A stretch of 64,000 nt of DNA from Bacteroidota bacterium (GCA_023428135.1 JAEYZG010000037.1:38260-102259); one strand, 5' to 3'. Counted from the first letter of the stretch, positions 29,167 to 39,047 are shown. Program-made: numbers and translations. The notes: generated by a model from the sequence alone, not told the origin.

Positions 29167-30897
29167 TTGAAAGCAAAAGATTTTTTCAGAAAAAAGACGA
29201 TTGAGGATTCTATCAGGAGTACAATAGAAATCGAACAACTTGAAAATCATACCCTCTCCAGATCCTTAAAGCTAAGAGATCTTACCTCTTTTGGTATTGC
29301 AGCAATTGTCGGAGCCGGGATATTCAGCACGATCGGCAATGCCAGTGCTTCCGGCGGCCCTGCGGTGTCTTTGTTATTTGTCTTTACCGCTATTGCCTGT
29401 CTTTTCTCAGCGCTTTGTTATGCCGAATTCGCATCTTCTGTTCCCGTTGCAGGAAGTGCATATACCTACGCTTATGTTTCATTCGGAGAACTTCTCGCCT
29501 GGATTATAGGATGGGATTTATTGATGGAATACGCAATCGGAAATGTCGCAGTAGCCATCTCCTGGTCTGACTATTTTACTTCTTTACTTAAAGGCTTCGG
29601 ACTGCATATGCCCGAATACCTGACTATGGATTTTCTGACTGCTTCCAGGGCTTATAATGAAGTTATTAAACTATTGAATGAGGGGCAACCAGCTTCCAGT
29701 ATCAGTCCTTTGCTAATGGAAGGTTATAATGCATGGAAAAACGCTCCGACAATCAACGGATTTCATATTGTATTTGATTTTCCTGCTTTTATCATCACAG
29801 CCTTTATTACGATGCTTGTTTATGTTGGCATCAAAGAAAGTAAAGTCACAGGAAATATTCTGGTGGTCATTAAATTGCTGGTGATATTGCTATTTGTGGT
29901 TGCCGGAGCATTTTATGTACAGCCGGAAAACTGGAGTCCTTTTGCTCCTAACGGAATCAGTGGAGTCATGAAAGGCGTTTCAGCCGTCTTCTTTGCTTAT
30001 ATCGGATTTGATGCCGTATCTACTACTGCTGAAGAGGCTGTAAATCCAGAGAAGGATTTGCCCAAAGCAATGTTCCTCTCTCTTCTGATATGCACGGTAT
30101 TATATGTTGTCGTAACGCTTGTGCTTACAGGAATGGTAACATACAGCGAGCTTGCTGTGGGCGACCCACTGGCTTATGCTTTTGAAAAATACAATCTGAG
30201 TTTCCTTTCGGGCATTATCGCTTTTAGTGCTGTTATTGCTATGACAAGCGTACTGCTTGTATTTCAGCTGGGTCAGCCGAGGATCTGGCTAAGCATGAGC
30301 CGCGACGGCCTTCTGCCAGGAGCTTTTGCAAAAATCCATCCCAGGTTCAAAACACCGTCTTTCTCCACTATCGTTACAGGCTTTGTTGTGGCTTTACCGG
30401 CAATGTTCATGAACCTTACTGAAGTTACTGATTTATGCAGCATAGGTACTTTATTTGCCTTTGCTATAGTTTGCGCTGGAGTTATGATTAATCCGCCCAA
30501 AGCAGAAAATTCATTTAAGGTAAAATACATCAATGGAAAAATTATTCTCCCAGTTTTGTTTTTTATAACACTGATTATTGTAATGATTGCGAAAATTAAA
30601 GCATTCATTTATATAGATATGACAGGCGATCTGTATCCAATAACTGAAGAATTCCCGATTATCATTTTTATTATAATCTTTGCTATTACGGCCTGGTATG
30701 CATTCAGGAAAAATCTATCCCTTATTCCTGCCCTTGGTTTTCTTGTCAATCTATATCTTATGACTGAATTAGGAGCTACCAATTGGAGTCGCTTTCTCAT
30801 ATGGCTGATGTTGGGATTGATGGTTTACCTTTTTTATGGAAGACATAGGAGTAAGTTGAATAAAAAATCCGTAGATCAGACCAATATGCCTTTGTAA
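29167..30897 (+). CDS. APC-family amino-acid permease, CAT type
   Basis: 576 residues with 12 or more transmembrane segments. TM1 carries GIAAIVGAGIFSTIG, the substrate-binding glycine turn of APC carriers. CYAEFASSVPVAGSAYTYAY and FFAYIGFDAVSTTAEEAVNPEKDLP are typical of the cationic amino-acid transporter (CAT/YfnA) branch; the substrate itself cannot be read. The start is TTG at 29167, preceded by GAAAGGA at 29153-29159. An intrinsic terminator overlaps the stop codon. The following DUF2062 gene is 62 bp away. Confidence 0.88.
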   Translation: MKAKDFFRKKTIEDSIRSTIEIEQLENHTLSRSLKLRDLTSFGIAAIVGAGIFSTIGNASASGGPAVSLLFVFTAIACLFSALCYAEFASSVPVAGSAYTYAYVSFGELLAWIIGWDLLMEYAIGNVAVAISWSDYFTSLLKGFGLHMPEYLTMDFLTASRAYNEVIKLLNEGQPASSISPLLMEGYNAWKNAPTINGFHIVFDFPAFIITAFITMLVYVGIKESKVTGNILVVIKLLVILLFVVAGAFYVQPENWSPFAPNGISGVMKGVSAVFFAYIGFDAVSTTAEEAVNPEKDLPKAMFLSLLICTVLYVVVTLVLTGMVTYSELAVGDPLAYAFEKYNLSFLSGIIAFSAVIAMTSVLLVFQLGQPRIWLSMSRDGLLPGAFAKIHPRFKTPSFSTIVTGFVVALPAMFMNLTEVTDLCSIGTLFAFAIVCAGVMINPPKAENSFKVKYINGKIILPVLFFITLIIVMIAKIKAFIYIDMTGDLYPITEEFPIIIFIIIFAITAWYAFRKNLSLIPALGFLVNLYLMTELGATNWSRFLIWLMLGLMVYLFYGRHRSKLNKKSVDQTNMPL

Positions 30898-30916
30898 TTG
30901 AAGGCATTTTATATTT
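30886..30916 (+). terminator. terminator overlapping the permease stop
   Basis: ATGCCTT (30886-30892) and AAGGCAT (30901-30907) form a 7-bp stem that spans the TAA of the permease, followed by a T-rich stretch. Moderate strength. Confidence 0.5.
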
Positions 30917-30959
30917 TGATTTATTGAGGTAAAAACAAATAGTAAAGGAATTGACTTAG

Positions 30960-31442
30960 TTGAATATGAACCTTTCTTTACTGCGTAAGACTAAGTTTGT
31001 CCGCTTTTTTATCAATTTCATTAAACAAGGGGCAACACCTGAAAAAATAGCGTTGACCGTAGCTCTGGGAGTTATTATAGGAGCTTTTCCTGTGATCGGT
31101 CCTACAACATTACTTTGCACTGTTGCAGCACTGATACTCAGGGTAAATATGGCAGCAATTCAGTTTGTAAACTACACCACTTACCCTATACAGATCATCA
31201 CTATTCTCCCTTTTTATAAATTCGGCGCTTATATTTTCGGAGATAAAACATTTAATATTCCATTGGAAGAATTTACCGGAATGTTCCGTCAGGACATCTG
31301 GGGATCCCTTATTTTCTTTGGTAATGTCATCTTTCATGCTGTGGTTGCATGGTGCCTCGTAGCGCCTATAGCAGGAGGACTCATCTACTTTTCGGTTTTA
31401 TATTTAATCAAAAAATTTTCAGGGAAAAAGCAGATCATATAA
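30960..31442 (+). CDS. DUF2062 membrane protein
   Basis: 160 residues, from TTG at 30960 or ATG at 30966. GATPEKIALTVALGVIIGAFPVIGPTT is the hallmark of DUF2062. Three hydrophobic segments follow. Family members are small inner-membrane proteins of unknown role, sometimes fused to glycosyltransferases; no such fusion here. Nothing in the 250-bp gap downstream is clearly a gene; it holds a degenerate CACAGAGAAGC-type repeat near 31516. Confidence 0.78.
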   Translation: MNMNLSLLRKTKFVRFFINFIKQGATPEKIALTVALGVIIGAFPVIGPTTLLCTVAALILRVNMAAIQFVNYTTYPIQIITILPFYKFGAYIFGDKTFNIPLEEFTGMFRQDIWGSLIFFGNVIFHAVVAWCLVAPIAGGLIYFSVLYLIKKFSGKKQII

Positions 31443-31693
31443 ACACTATATCAGTCTGCAATGAAATGATGGTCTCAGGGTAATAATATATTGATTTTAA
31501 CTACCCATAAAAACACAGAGAAGCCGCAGAGATACTCAGAAATTTTCTGTTATTGATAAAAATTTCCGATTCAATAAAACTCAGTTTCAAACCTTTAAAA
31601 AAAGGAAATAAAATTTTCATTTAAATTATTTCCAAAGCAACGTAAATCAGCTTAAAAACCTGTAAATTAGATTATTATTACATCATCTGATTT

Positions 31694-34600
31694 ATGAATA
31701 AGCTGTTATTCACATTATTCCTCTGTTCCACCTTTATTACAGGACTTATTGCTCAAAACAATGTCGAAACGGTCTTGCAAAAAGGACATTTCGCTTCCAT
31801 TAAGTGTATTGATATTGATTCGGAGGGTACAATGCTGGCCACTGGAAGCAAGGACAAAACAGCAAAACTATGGGATATCAATTCAGGCAGGGAAATAAGA
31901 AGCTTTGTCGGGCACACTCAATCCATCTCCAGTGTCCGCTTCAGCAACGACAGTAAATACCTTGTAACTAGCAGTATTGACGGAACTGCAAAAGTATGGG
32001 AAGTAACAACAGGCAAATTCATTTTCTCCACACCTTCTTCTGACAAGGTCTTAACTGATGCTGTATTTTCTCCGGATGGGAAATTGCTGCTTACGTCTGG
32101 ATATGCAGATGTTGTATCTCTTTATGACTTTCCTGCAGGAAATCTTGTAAAAACAATAGAAACCAATCCTGATCAGGGCCTTGGCCTTGGAGTACATATT
32201 CAGTTCAGCAAAGACGGAAAGTTTTGTGCCATAGGTGAAGACAATCGTACTTCCAAAATTTATGAAACTTCAAACTGGTCTCTACTGAACACATTCAAGC
32301 CGGAACAAGGATGGTGCGGCGGATGCGGCACTTATAACATCTTCACAAAAAGTGGTAATGCACTCATTAAACTTTCCTCCAACAGCACTACAGAAGAATA
32401 CGATCTTAAAACAGGCCAGCTCCTGATGACATACGGTAGTGAATTGAAAGATGTAAAGGGTATTGATCTGAGCAACAATGATCGTTTCATTCTCACAGCT
32501 GCGGAAAAAGGTGCTTTAATTTTTAATCGCGGTCAAAAAGATTCGATAGCTTTTTTCCCCGCTCCTGATAATCATGATATCACCGCAGCTGCTTTGGGCA
32601 AAGGCAATGAATCTGTTTACATAGCCTCTGATAACAATGTTGTTACTGAATACAATAAAATAACCGGAAAGAAAATCAAAGAATTTAAAGGTTTGCTGAA
32701 TGAAAATAATGACAATGATCTGGGCTATGATCCTAACAGTTATTGGCACTCCCATATTACCAAATATCTTAGATTAAAGAACAAAGTCATACTTCTCCCT
32801 AACGGAAAAGAGATTATAAGAACCAAGTCAGGAAAAGAAGTTAAAGTCTGGGATATTGCAACAGGTATCCCACAAACCAAGTTCTCTGATCATGCTAAAC
32901 CTGTTATTTCTCTTGATATCACCAAAGACGGCAAGACAATAGTTTCCGGGGACTCCAAAGGAGGAGTAAAAATCTGGTCTCTGGATAAAGGACAAAAATT
33001 ATTTGATCTGAAAGGCCATAATGATCCTGTATTTGATGTAAAGTTTAGTCCTGACGAAACAACCATTACCACTACCGGATGGGATGCCACAATCAATATT
33101 TTTGATTCAAAAAACGGAAACCTTGTTAACCGCATTGACCTTAACAACAATTCTGCATACACCTTTTCCTACACTCCTGATGGATTATATCTAGTGCTTG
33201 CAAGGCTTGACAAAACCCTTGAACTGTTCGAGCCTGATTCTAAAACAAGAGTAAAGTCTTTCATAGGTCATACCGATGTCGTTTCATCTATTACCTTCCA
33301 TCCTACTCAGCCGAATATCATGATGAGCAGTTCATGGGACGGCACAACAAGAATATGGGATATTAAAACAGGACTGATGGTAAAAAAGCTTAACGGGATT
33401 CACTCACCTGTTCATGCAGCTGTGTTTACACCTGATGGCTCTCAGGTTATTACTGCAGGAGACGACAGAATCATCAGGATATGGGACTGGCAAAACGGTA
33501 AAATCATCAAGCAACTGGAAGGACATAAAGCTGAGATCAGCAATCTGACCCTTAGCAAAGATGGAAAACTGCTGCTCAGTTCATCACTGGATGGATCTGT
33601 AAAATTCTGGAACCTGGAAAAAGGTCAGGAGTTTTTCGAGCACATTTATATCAGGAACAAAGACTGGATGGTACTAACGAAAGAAGGTTATTTCAATGGT
33701 ACGTCAGGAGCGATGGATTATGTTCATTTTGTAAAAGGAACTCAGTTATATTCTACAGAACAGCTGATTGAAAAATTCTATAAGCCCGACCTTCTGCCTT
33801 CCCTATTTAACAATAGAGGCACGGGGATGCATAAAAGTGTGGATGATTTCTTAAAGAACACACCACCACCTGCAGTAAAAATTACCGCTTTAAAAATAGA
33901 GGGAAAAGCTGAAGCGGAAGTTTACATTAAAGTCACAGATAACGGAGGAGGCGCAGACGAAATTAAAGTACTGCATAACGGTAAGAGGATATCTTTTGGC
34001 AACATTAAAAACCTTCCTAATAAAAAAGGAGAACATGTAGTATTAAAGGAAACCGTATCACTGGTTCACGGCGTGAATATTTTTGAAGCAAGCGCTTTCA
34101 GCAAAGACCGCATAGAATCTTCTGCATCTTACTCAGAGTTACATTCCGAATCAGGAGAACTTGCCAGTACCTGTCATATACTAGCCATAGGAATAGACAA
34201 ATACAAAAATCCATCCATGACACTCACCTTTGCGAGAGAAGATGCTGAAGCCATTACTGAAATGCTGAGAAAAAGGAGTCAGAAGATGTTTAAGAAAATT
34301 GAAGTTACTTCATTGTATGATGAGGAAGCTACTAAGGCCAACATCATGAAGAAGCTAAATGAGCTATCCAAGAACATTCAAAAGAATGATGTATTTATAT
34401 TTTATTATGCCGGACACGGAAGCATGACAGAAGAGCAATTTTTCTTTATTCCATCTGAATGTACAAGATTATATGAGAAAAATACGCTGGCAAAAGAAGC
34501 TATAGAAGCTTCCGAACTTCAGCAGAAATTCAGAGAGATCAAAGCCCTTAAGCAAATCATCATTATGGATGCCTGTCACTCCGGAGGATCAATAGAGTTC

Positions 34601-34921
34601 CTTGCATCAAGAGGAGGTATAGAAGAAAAAGCCATTGCTCAATTAGCAAGAAGCTCAGGAATACATGTACTCGCTTCCGCAGGAAGCAATGAATCAGCGA
34701 TAGAAGTAAGTGAACTGGGTCACGGATTATTTACTTACATCTTGCTTAATGCATTAAAAGGCGAAGCTGACGGAGCGCCAAAAGATGGAAAAGTTACGGT
34801 ATATGAACTAAAGTCTTTCCTTGACGATCAGATTCCCGAAATGAATAAAAAGTATCATGGGAAATCTCAATATCCTTATACCTTTTCCAAGGGGCATGAT
34901 TTCCCTATAGTTATAGAGTAA
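31694..34921 (+). CDS. exported WD40-repeat caspase-like peptidase (C14)
   Basis: 1075 residues. Signal peptide about 1-20 (FITGLIAQ). About a dozen WD40 repeats fill residues 25-650 (for example LATGSKDKTAKLWDI and SSSWDGTTRIWDI), enough for one or two propellers. A linker follows to about 820. The C-terminal caspase p20-like domain has the catalytic dyad His908 (YYAGHGSM) and Cys961 (MDACHSGGS). Most bacterial WD40-caspase proteins are cytosolic; this one appears exported. Substrate unknown; metacaspase-like enzymes usually cut after Arg or Lys. It is a single gene followed by a long palindrome. Confidence 0.88.
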   Translation: MNKLLFTLFLCSTFITGLIAQNNVETVLQKGHFASIKCIDIDSEGTMLATGSKDKTAKLWDINSGREIRSFVGHTQSISSVRFSNDSKYLVTSSIDGTAKVWEVTTGKFIFSTPSSDKVLTDAVFSPDGKLLLTSGYADVVSLYDFPAGNLVKTIETNPDQGLGLGVHIQFSKDGKFCAIGEDNRTSKIYETSNWSLLNTFKPEQGWCGGCGTYNIFTKSGNALIKLSSNSTTEEYDLKTGQLLMTYGSELKDVKGIDLSNNDRFILTAAEKGALIFNRGQKDSIAFFPAPDNHDITAAALGKGNESVYIASDNNVVTEYNKITGKKIKEFKGLLNENNDNDLGYDPNSYWHSHITKYLRLKNKVILLPNGKEIIRTKSGKEVKVWDIATGIPQTKFSDHAKPVISLDITKDGKTIVSGDSKGGVKIWSLDKGQKLFDLKGHNDPVFDVKFSPDETTITTTGWDATINIFDSKNGNLVNRIDLNNNSAYTFSYTPDGLYLVLARLDKTLELFEPDSKTRVKSFIGHTDVVSSITFHPTQPNIMMSSSWDGTTRIWDIKTGLMVKKLNGIHSPVHAAVFTPDGSQVITAGDDRIIRIWDWQNGKIIKQLEGHKAEISNLTLSKDGKLLLSSSLDGSVKFWNLEKGQEFFEHIYIRNKDWMVLTKEGYFNGTSGAMDYVHFVKGTQLYSTEQLIEKFYKPDLLPSLFNNRGTGMHKSVDDFLKNTPPPAVKITALKIEGKAEAEVYIKVTDNGGGADEIKVLHNGKRISFGNIKNLPNKKGEHVVLKETVSLVHGVNIFEASAFSKDRIESSASYSELHSESGELASTCHILAIGIDKYKNPSMTLTFAREDAEAITEMLRKRSQKMFKKIEVTSLYDEEATKANIMKKLNELSKNIQKNDVFIFYYAGHGSMTEEQFFFIPSECTRLYEKNTLAKEAIEASELQQKFREIKALKQIIIMDACHSGGSIEFLASRGGIEEKAIAQLARSSGIHVLASAGSNESAIEVSELGHGLFTYILLNALKGEADGAPKDGKVTVYELKSFLDDQIPEMNKKYHGKSQYPYTFSKGHDFPIVIE

Positions 34922-34932
34922 ATACCACATCT

Positions 34933-34965
34933 ATTGATGCCATCGCTTAAAGCGATGGCATCAAT
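34933..34965. terminator. long perfect palindrome after the caspase gene
   Basis: ATTGATGCCATCGCT and its exact complement are separated by only 3 bases. It begins 12 bp beyond the stop codon. There is no U tract, so it may be a transcript-stabilising hairpin or a protein site rather than a classical intrinsic terminator. Confidence 0.5.
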
Positions 34966-35063
34966 CCACCCATCATAACACTCTCATTTAGAACAACAAA
35001 ATACATAAATCAAACCAGATATCATGGTCTTCAGTTACTCCTAATAGGGACTGTGGGGATGAT

Positions 35064-35642
35064 ATGATTAAAAAATTTATAAACATTGCTGCGCTTTATC
35101 TTTTACTTTCTGCAGGAAGACCTTCGGAAAGTCTATCACCTAAGGATTGTTGCAAGCCCAGTCTTTGGGATGAAGTTTTGAATATCGATACGTTAAAGAT
35201 CGGCACAATACCCGCTTATACAGATACGCTTACTCTGCTTTCAGGCCTGGGAGCACCAGAGAAAACAAGCGTATGTGGTGCATCAGGATTATACAGACCC
35301 GAAAAGTTTCCAGTATCAAATCCTATTTATATGTGGTCGTATAAGGGAATAGACTTCCTGGTACACGGAGATAAAGTAAATCTGAGGCTGGTTCGCTTTT
35401 CTGAAGCCCCCACTACACTAAAGCTAATTTATCCTTCTATAACATTGTGCCATACCACAAAACTTGAAGATGTTAAAAAGGTATTTCCTGTTTCTGTCCG
35501 AGTTTCTTATAATTACTTTGATCCGGAAAGAAAGGAAACGTTCAGATTGGTAAGGATCAATCCAAGAGAAGGATGGACAGATGAGTGGATTCTAAGATTT
35601 AAAGGAAACAAATTATATGAAGTTGAATTCTGGACACCTTAA
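35064..35642 (+). CDS. small exported protein of unknown function
   Basis: 192 residues. The hydrophobic N-terminus (about 5-18) is a likely signal peptide with cleavage near SAG or SES; a Cys pair KDCCKP follows it. The rest looks like a compact beta-rich domain (IYMWSYKGIDFLVHGDKVNLRLV) ending in VEFWTP. No family recognised. It lies 142 bp after the caspase gene in the same direction; a functional link is not shown. Confidence 0.6.
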   Translation: MIKKFINIAALYLLLSAGRPSESLSPKDCCKPSLWDEVLNIDTLKIGTIPAYTDTLTLLSGLGAPEKTSVCGASGLYRPEKFPVSNPIYMWSYKGIDFLVHGDKVNLRLVRFSEAPTTLKLIYPSITLCHTTKLEDVKKVFPVSVRVSYNYFDPERKETFRLVRINPREGWTDEWILRFKGNKLYEVEFWTP

Positions 35643-35655
35643 TTGACATCCAGAT

Positions 35656-35708
35656 TCTCTGTGTCTTCCCTGAATAGTGAATTCATTTAACAAGAGCAGA
35701 CACAGAGA
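35656..35708. terminator. inverted repeat between convergent genes
   Basis: TCTCTGTGTCT and its exact complement AGACACAGAGA flank a 31-nt loop between the convergent stops at 35642 and 35722. It is made of the CACAGAG-type degenerate repeat also seen near 31516. Confidence 0.4.
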
Positions 35709-35721
35709 TTACTGAGGATTT

Positions 35722-35928
35722 TTAGGAAACGATTTTATACCCAGCCTTATCGAGTGTTTTTTGTACGATCTCCTGAGAAATATTATCACCCTTTACTGTA
35801 AGAATTTTATCGCTGGAGTTGACATCAACATTCCATTCTTTTATTTCAGATGCTTCGTTTAAAGCTTTTCCAGCCTTCTCAACACAAGCTCCGCATTTGA
35901 TATTAGTTTTAAATTGAAGAGTTTCCAT
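35722..35928 (-). CDS. copZ: CopZ-like copper chaperone (HMA domain)
   Basis: 68 residues, a single heavy-metal-associated domain with metal-binding IKCGACVEKAG (Cys12 and Cys15). It should carry Cu(I) to or from the CopA ATPase encoded 84 bp upstream. No signal peptide. The symbol follows context and size; sequence alone supports only an HMA chaperone. Confidence 0.75.
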   Translation of the reverse strand: METLQFKTNIKCGACVEKAGKALNEASEIKEWNVDVNSSDKILTVKGDNISQEIVQKTLDKAGYKIVS

Positions 35929-36012
35929 GACTTACTTTGTTATTTATTTCTATAAAATTAATGCTTGCTTGCACTTATGTTCTTATATAATTTTAAATTT
36001 TATTTACATTTA

Positions 36013-38229
36013 TTATAGCCTTACCGTTTTTAATCTAAGGCTGTTTAAAACCACCGAGACACTGCTTAAAGCCATTGCCAGTCCCGCAAGCATAGGACTA
36101 AGGAGAAAACCATTAACAGGATACAATACACCGGCAGCAAGAGGAATCCCGATCAAGTTATAAATAAAGGCCCAGAAGAGGTTCTGACGAATTGTATTCA
36201 CTGTAAATTTACTTAGCTTGAAACTTTCCGGAATCAATCTTAGATCAGAAGACATCAATGTAATCTTTGCCACATCCATTGCAATGTCTGATCCCTGAGC
36301 CATTGCAATACTAACATCTGCGAAAGCCAGCGCTTCAGCATCATTCACTCCGTCCCCTGCCATAGCAACTACTTTCCCTTGCTTCTTCAATTCATTTACA
36401 AAGTTTGCTTTGTCAGATGGCAATACTTCTGCTTTATAGTTTTCAATTCCGGTTTTCTTTGCTATGGCTTCTGCTGTCTGCGCAGTATCTCCGGTAAGCA
36501 TATAGATATCAATACCAAGATTCTTAATTTTTTGTATCGCTTCGTAAGATCCTTGCTTCACTTCATCCGCAACTGCAATAAGAGCCAAGACTTTCTTATT
36601 GTGAGCTAAATAAATCAGTGTTTTTGCTTCCGAACTATACTGATCAGATATACGATCCATTTCAGCAGACAATTCAGCCTTTACATCGTTCTTAACAAAA
36701 TTGCGGCTACCTATATAATATATATTATCTTGATATTGTGTCTTAATTCCTTTCCCAGTCTGACTTTCAAAGTCATCTAATGTTATTTCATCAACATCTC
36801 TATCTTTATAATATTGAACTACTGCTTCTGCCAAAGGATGGCCTGACTTACGCTCTGCAGTAAAAATGACTCCTTCCAGCAATGACTTATTATCAATGTT
36901 CTCTATCCAATAAACATCCGTTACCTTAGGTCTTCCCATTGTAATAGTGCCGGTTTTATCCAGCACAAGCACCTGTGTTTTCTTAGCAAATTCCAGACTT
37001 TCAGCATCTCTGATAAGAATACCTTTTTCAGCGCCTTTTCCTATACCAACCATTATTGCTGTAGGCGTTGCCAGTCCAAGCGCACACGGACAAGCGATTA
37101 CAAGCACAGTAATCATTGCCAGTAAAGCATGGGTAAAACTATTCTCTCCTTCTCCTACTATAAACCACACAATAAAAGTAAGAACAGCAATACCTATAAC
37201 TATTGGTACAAATATACCGGCCACCTTATCGGCTAGTTTCTGAACAGGAGCTTTTGATCCCTGCGCTTCCTGAACAGTTTTAATGATGCCTGCAAGCAAT
37301 GTTTCAGAACCAACTTTCTCTGCTTTCATGGTAAAGCTTCCCTTCTGGTTCAAAGTCCCCGCAAACACCTTTGCTCCGATTATTTTTTCCGAAGGAATAG
37401 ATTCACCTGTAATCGTGCTTTCATCAACAAAGGAATTACCGGAAGTTACCAATCCATCTACGGGGATCTTTTCCCCGGAACGAATAACAATCTCATCCCC
37501 TTTCATAACCTCCTCTATCTTTAATTCAATTTCAGAACCATCTCTGATAACCTTTACTGTCTTAGGTTGTAGCCCCATTAGCTTTTTAATGGCACTTCCG
37601 GTTTTCTGCTTAGCCCGCTCTTCAAGCATTCTTCCTAATAATATAAAGGCAATCACCACAGCAGCAGCTTCAAAATAGACGTCAGGATGAACGCCCTGTT
37701 TTAACAGAACTTCCGGAAACAATGTATTAAATGTACTGAAAGCAAATGCGATACCTGTGCTTAATGCGACCAGTGTATCCATATTGGTCTGACCGTGTTT
37801 TAGCAATCGAAAAGCATTCACAAAAAATTGTTTACCGAAAATCAGAATAACCGGAGCAGACAACAACAGCATGATCTGATTGGCGTATGGAGCCATGTGA
37901 TAAAACATGCCTATCACTACTACAGGAAGGGCAAAAGCAAGGGATAGAAAAGCGTTTGTTTTAAGCTTTTTAAAATGAGCAGACTGATCAACTTCAGGAG
38001 ATGTTTTTTCTTCTTCTTCCAATATCAGGTCATAACCAACGGATTGGACAGCTTCTTTTAACTTCACTTCAGGATACGAATTATCATAAGTTACCTGAGC
38101 AGTAGATCCGGCATAATTCACGTTAACATCCTTGACCTCCGGAATGGATTTTAAAATTGACTCCACGCTTACAGCGCATGAAGCACAACTCAGGCCCTCT
38201 ACAGGAAAAATTTTCTTTATAGTACTCAT
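36013..38229 (-). CDS. copA: Cu(I)-exporting P1B-type ATPase
   Basis: 738 residues. The N-terminal HMA domain has the metal motif LSCASC (Cys15, Cys18). Eight transmembrane segments are expected. The ion-site motif CPC is at 380-382, the phosphorylated Asp424 is in DKTGTIT, SGHPLAEA is the HP motif of P1B pumps, and GDGVNDAEAL closes the hinge. CPC with one HMA domain fits the P1B-1 Cu(I)/Ag(I) group. It pumps copper out of the cytosol. The HMA-AraC regulator gene lies upstream and the CopZ-like gene downstream, both in the same direction. Confidence 0.92.
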   Translation of the reverse strand: MSTIKKIFPVEGLSCASCAVSVESILKSIPEVKDVNVNYAGSTAQVTYDNSYPEVKLKEAVQSVGYDLILEEEEKTSPEVDQSAHFKKLKTNAFLSLAFALPVVVIGMFYHMAPYANQIMLLLSAPVILIFGKQFFVNAFRLLKHGQTNMDTLVALSTGIAFAFSTFNTLFPEVLLKQGVHPDVYFEAAAVVIAFILLGRMLEERAKQKTGSAIKKLMGLQPKTVKVIRDGSEIELKIEEVMKGDEIVIRSGEKIPVDGLVTSGNSFVDESTITGESIPSEKIIGAKVFAGTLNQKGSFTMKAEKVGSETLLAGIIKTVQEAQGSKAPVQKLADKVAGIFVPIVIGIAVLTFIVWFIVGEGENSFTHALLAMITVLVIACPCALGLATPTAIMVGIGKGAEKGILIRDAESLEFAKKTQVLVLDKTGTITMGRPKVTDVYWIENIDNKSLLEGVIFTAERKSGHPLAEAVVQYYKDRDVDEITLDDFESQTGKGIKTQYQDNIYYIGSRNFVKNDVKAELSAEMDRISDQYSSEAKTLIYLAHNKKVLALIAVADEVKQGSYEAIQKIKNLGIDIYMLTGDTAQTAEAIAKKTGIENYKAEVLPSDKANFVNELKKQGKVVAMAGDGVNDAEALAFADVSIAMAQGSDIAMDVAKITLMSSDLRLIPESFKLSKFTVNTIRQNLFWAFIYNLIGIPLAAGVLYPVNGFLLSPMLAGLAMALSSVSVVLNSLRLKTVRL

Positions 38230-38337
38230 AATAATAGATCAGCTTTAATTAATGAGGAAACAACTCCCCTAACCCCGGCAAAATAACAATTAATCAGAGG
38301 GAATTAGCTTACAGAATTATGAAAAAGAGTTGCAGAT

Positions 38338-38487
38338 AAAAAAGTTGAAAGTCTAAAGTTGAAAGTCTAAAGTTGAAATGAAATTAATTCGAATCAGAAA
38401 TAGGTCAGAAAATAACGTTCTTATTATCAGTAAAATATTAAAGTCGTTTTTTAAAACTTTTAACTTTAGACTTTTAACTTTCAACTT
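38338..38487. repeat. intergenic element with inverted AAAGTTGAAAGT ends
   Basis: The left arm (38338-38378) has three direct copies of GTTGAAAGTCTAA-type units. The right arm (38453-38487) is the reverse complement pattern (TTTAGACTTTTAACTTTCA). It fills the gap between copA and the regulator gene; the right arm supplies the regulator's last codons and stop. Same family as 13821-14027 and 45421-45460. Confidence 0.5.
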
Positions 38488-39047
38488 ATCCCATCAAGTG
38501 GCTTGCGCTGATGGGTTTTAAGTTTTTTAAATTCTGAGGGGGAAAAACCTGTGATCTGTTTGAACTGGTTGCTGAGGTGTGCTACGCTGCTGTACCCTAG
38601 CTTATAAGCCAATTCACTCAGGGTTAACTCATTATATATCAAATATTCCTTTACCTTTTCTATCTTTTGCAGAATTATATATTTCTCAATAGTAAGATTT
38701 TCTATCGAAGAAAATAAATTAGATAAGGTATGATAATCCTTACCAATCTCCTTTGAGAGAAATTCTGAATAGTTTACTTCCAGCTCTCCTTCATGATGAT
38801 GGATCTGGTCAATCAGCAGTGTTTTAATTTTCTCAACCAGTTTGATTTTCTTGTCTTCCAGCAACTCAAAACCATTTTCCTCCAACACCTCCTTTATTTT
38901 AGTCATATTGGGCTCATTAGGAGAATTTATGACAACTTCTCCCAGACGGATATCCTTTACATTTACAGAAAGTTTTTCCAACTCCTCTCTCACCACTTTG
39001 ATACAGCGGTTACAAACCATATTTTTGATGTATAAATGAAATTCCAT
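38481..39047 (-). CDS. HMA-AraC fusion, candidate copper-responsive regulator
   Basis: 188 residues. The N-terminal ~70 residues form an HMA-like domain with the metal-binding pair CNRC (Cys12, Cys15). The C-terminal ~105 residues are an AraC-type DNA-binding domain; LTLSELAYKLGYSSVAHLSNQFK is the first helix-turn-helix and TGFSPSEFKKL ends the second. It lacks the usual AraC sugar-binding domain. The fusion places a copper-binding module directly on a transcription factor next to copA. Regulation of copA/copZ and perhaps the divergent genes at 39231 is inference. Its last codons come from the repeat element at 38453-38487. Confidence 0.82.
   Translation of the reverse strand: MEFHLYIKNMVCNRCIKVVREELEKLSVNVKDIRLGEVVINSPNEPNMTKIKEVLEENGFELLEDKKIKLVEKIKTLLIDQIHHHEGELEVNYSEFLSKEIGKDYHTLSNLFSSIENLTIEKYIILQKIEKVKEYLIYNELTLSELAYKLGYSSVAHLSNQFKQITGFSPSEFKKLKTHQRKPLDGIS

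Noticed and set aside
29147..29170. Seven-codon mini-frame (ATG ... TGA) overlapping the TTG start of the permease
   Set aside because: It might couple translation, but a frame this short occurs by chance and the TTG has its own GAAAGGA. It is not reported as a leader peptide.
31505..31545. CACAGAGAAGC-type sequence resembling one half of the repeat at 35656-35708
   Set aside because: It is a degenerate low-complexity repeat found in many genomes; one weak copy here supports no element boundary.
31694..35642. Defence island built on the caspase protein
   Set aside because: The caspase has a signal peptide, and its neighbours are a permease, a DUF2062 protein and a small exported protein. 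None is a known anti-phage component.
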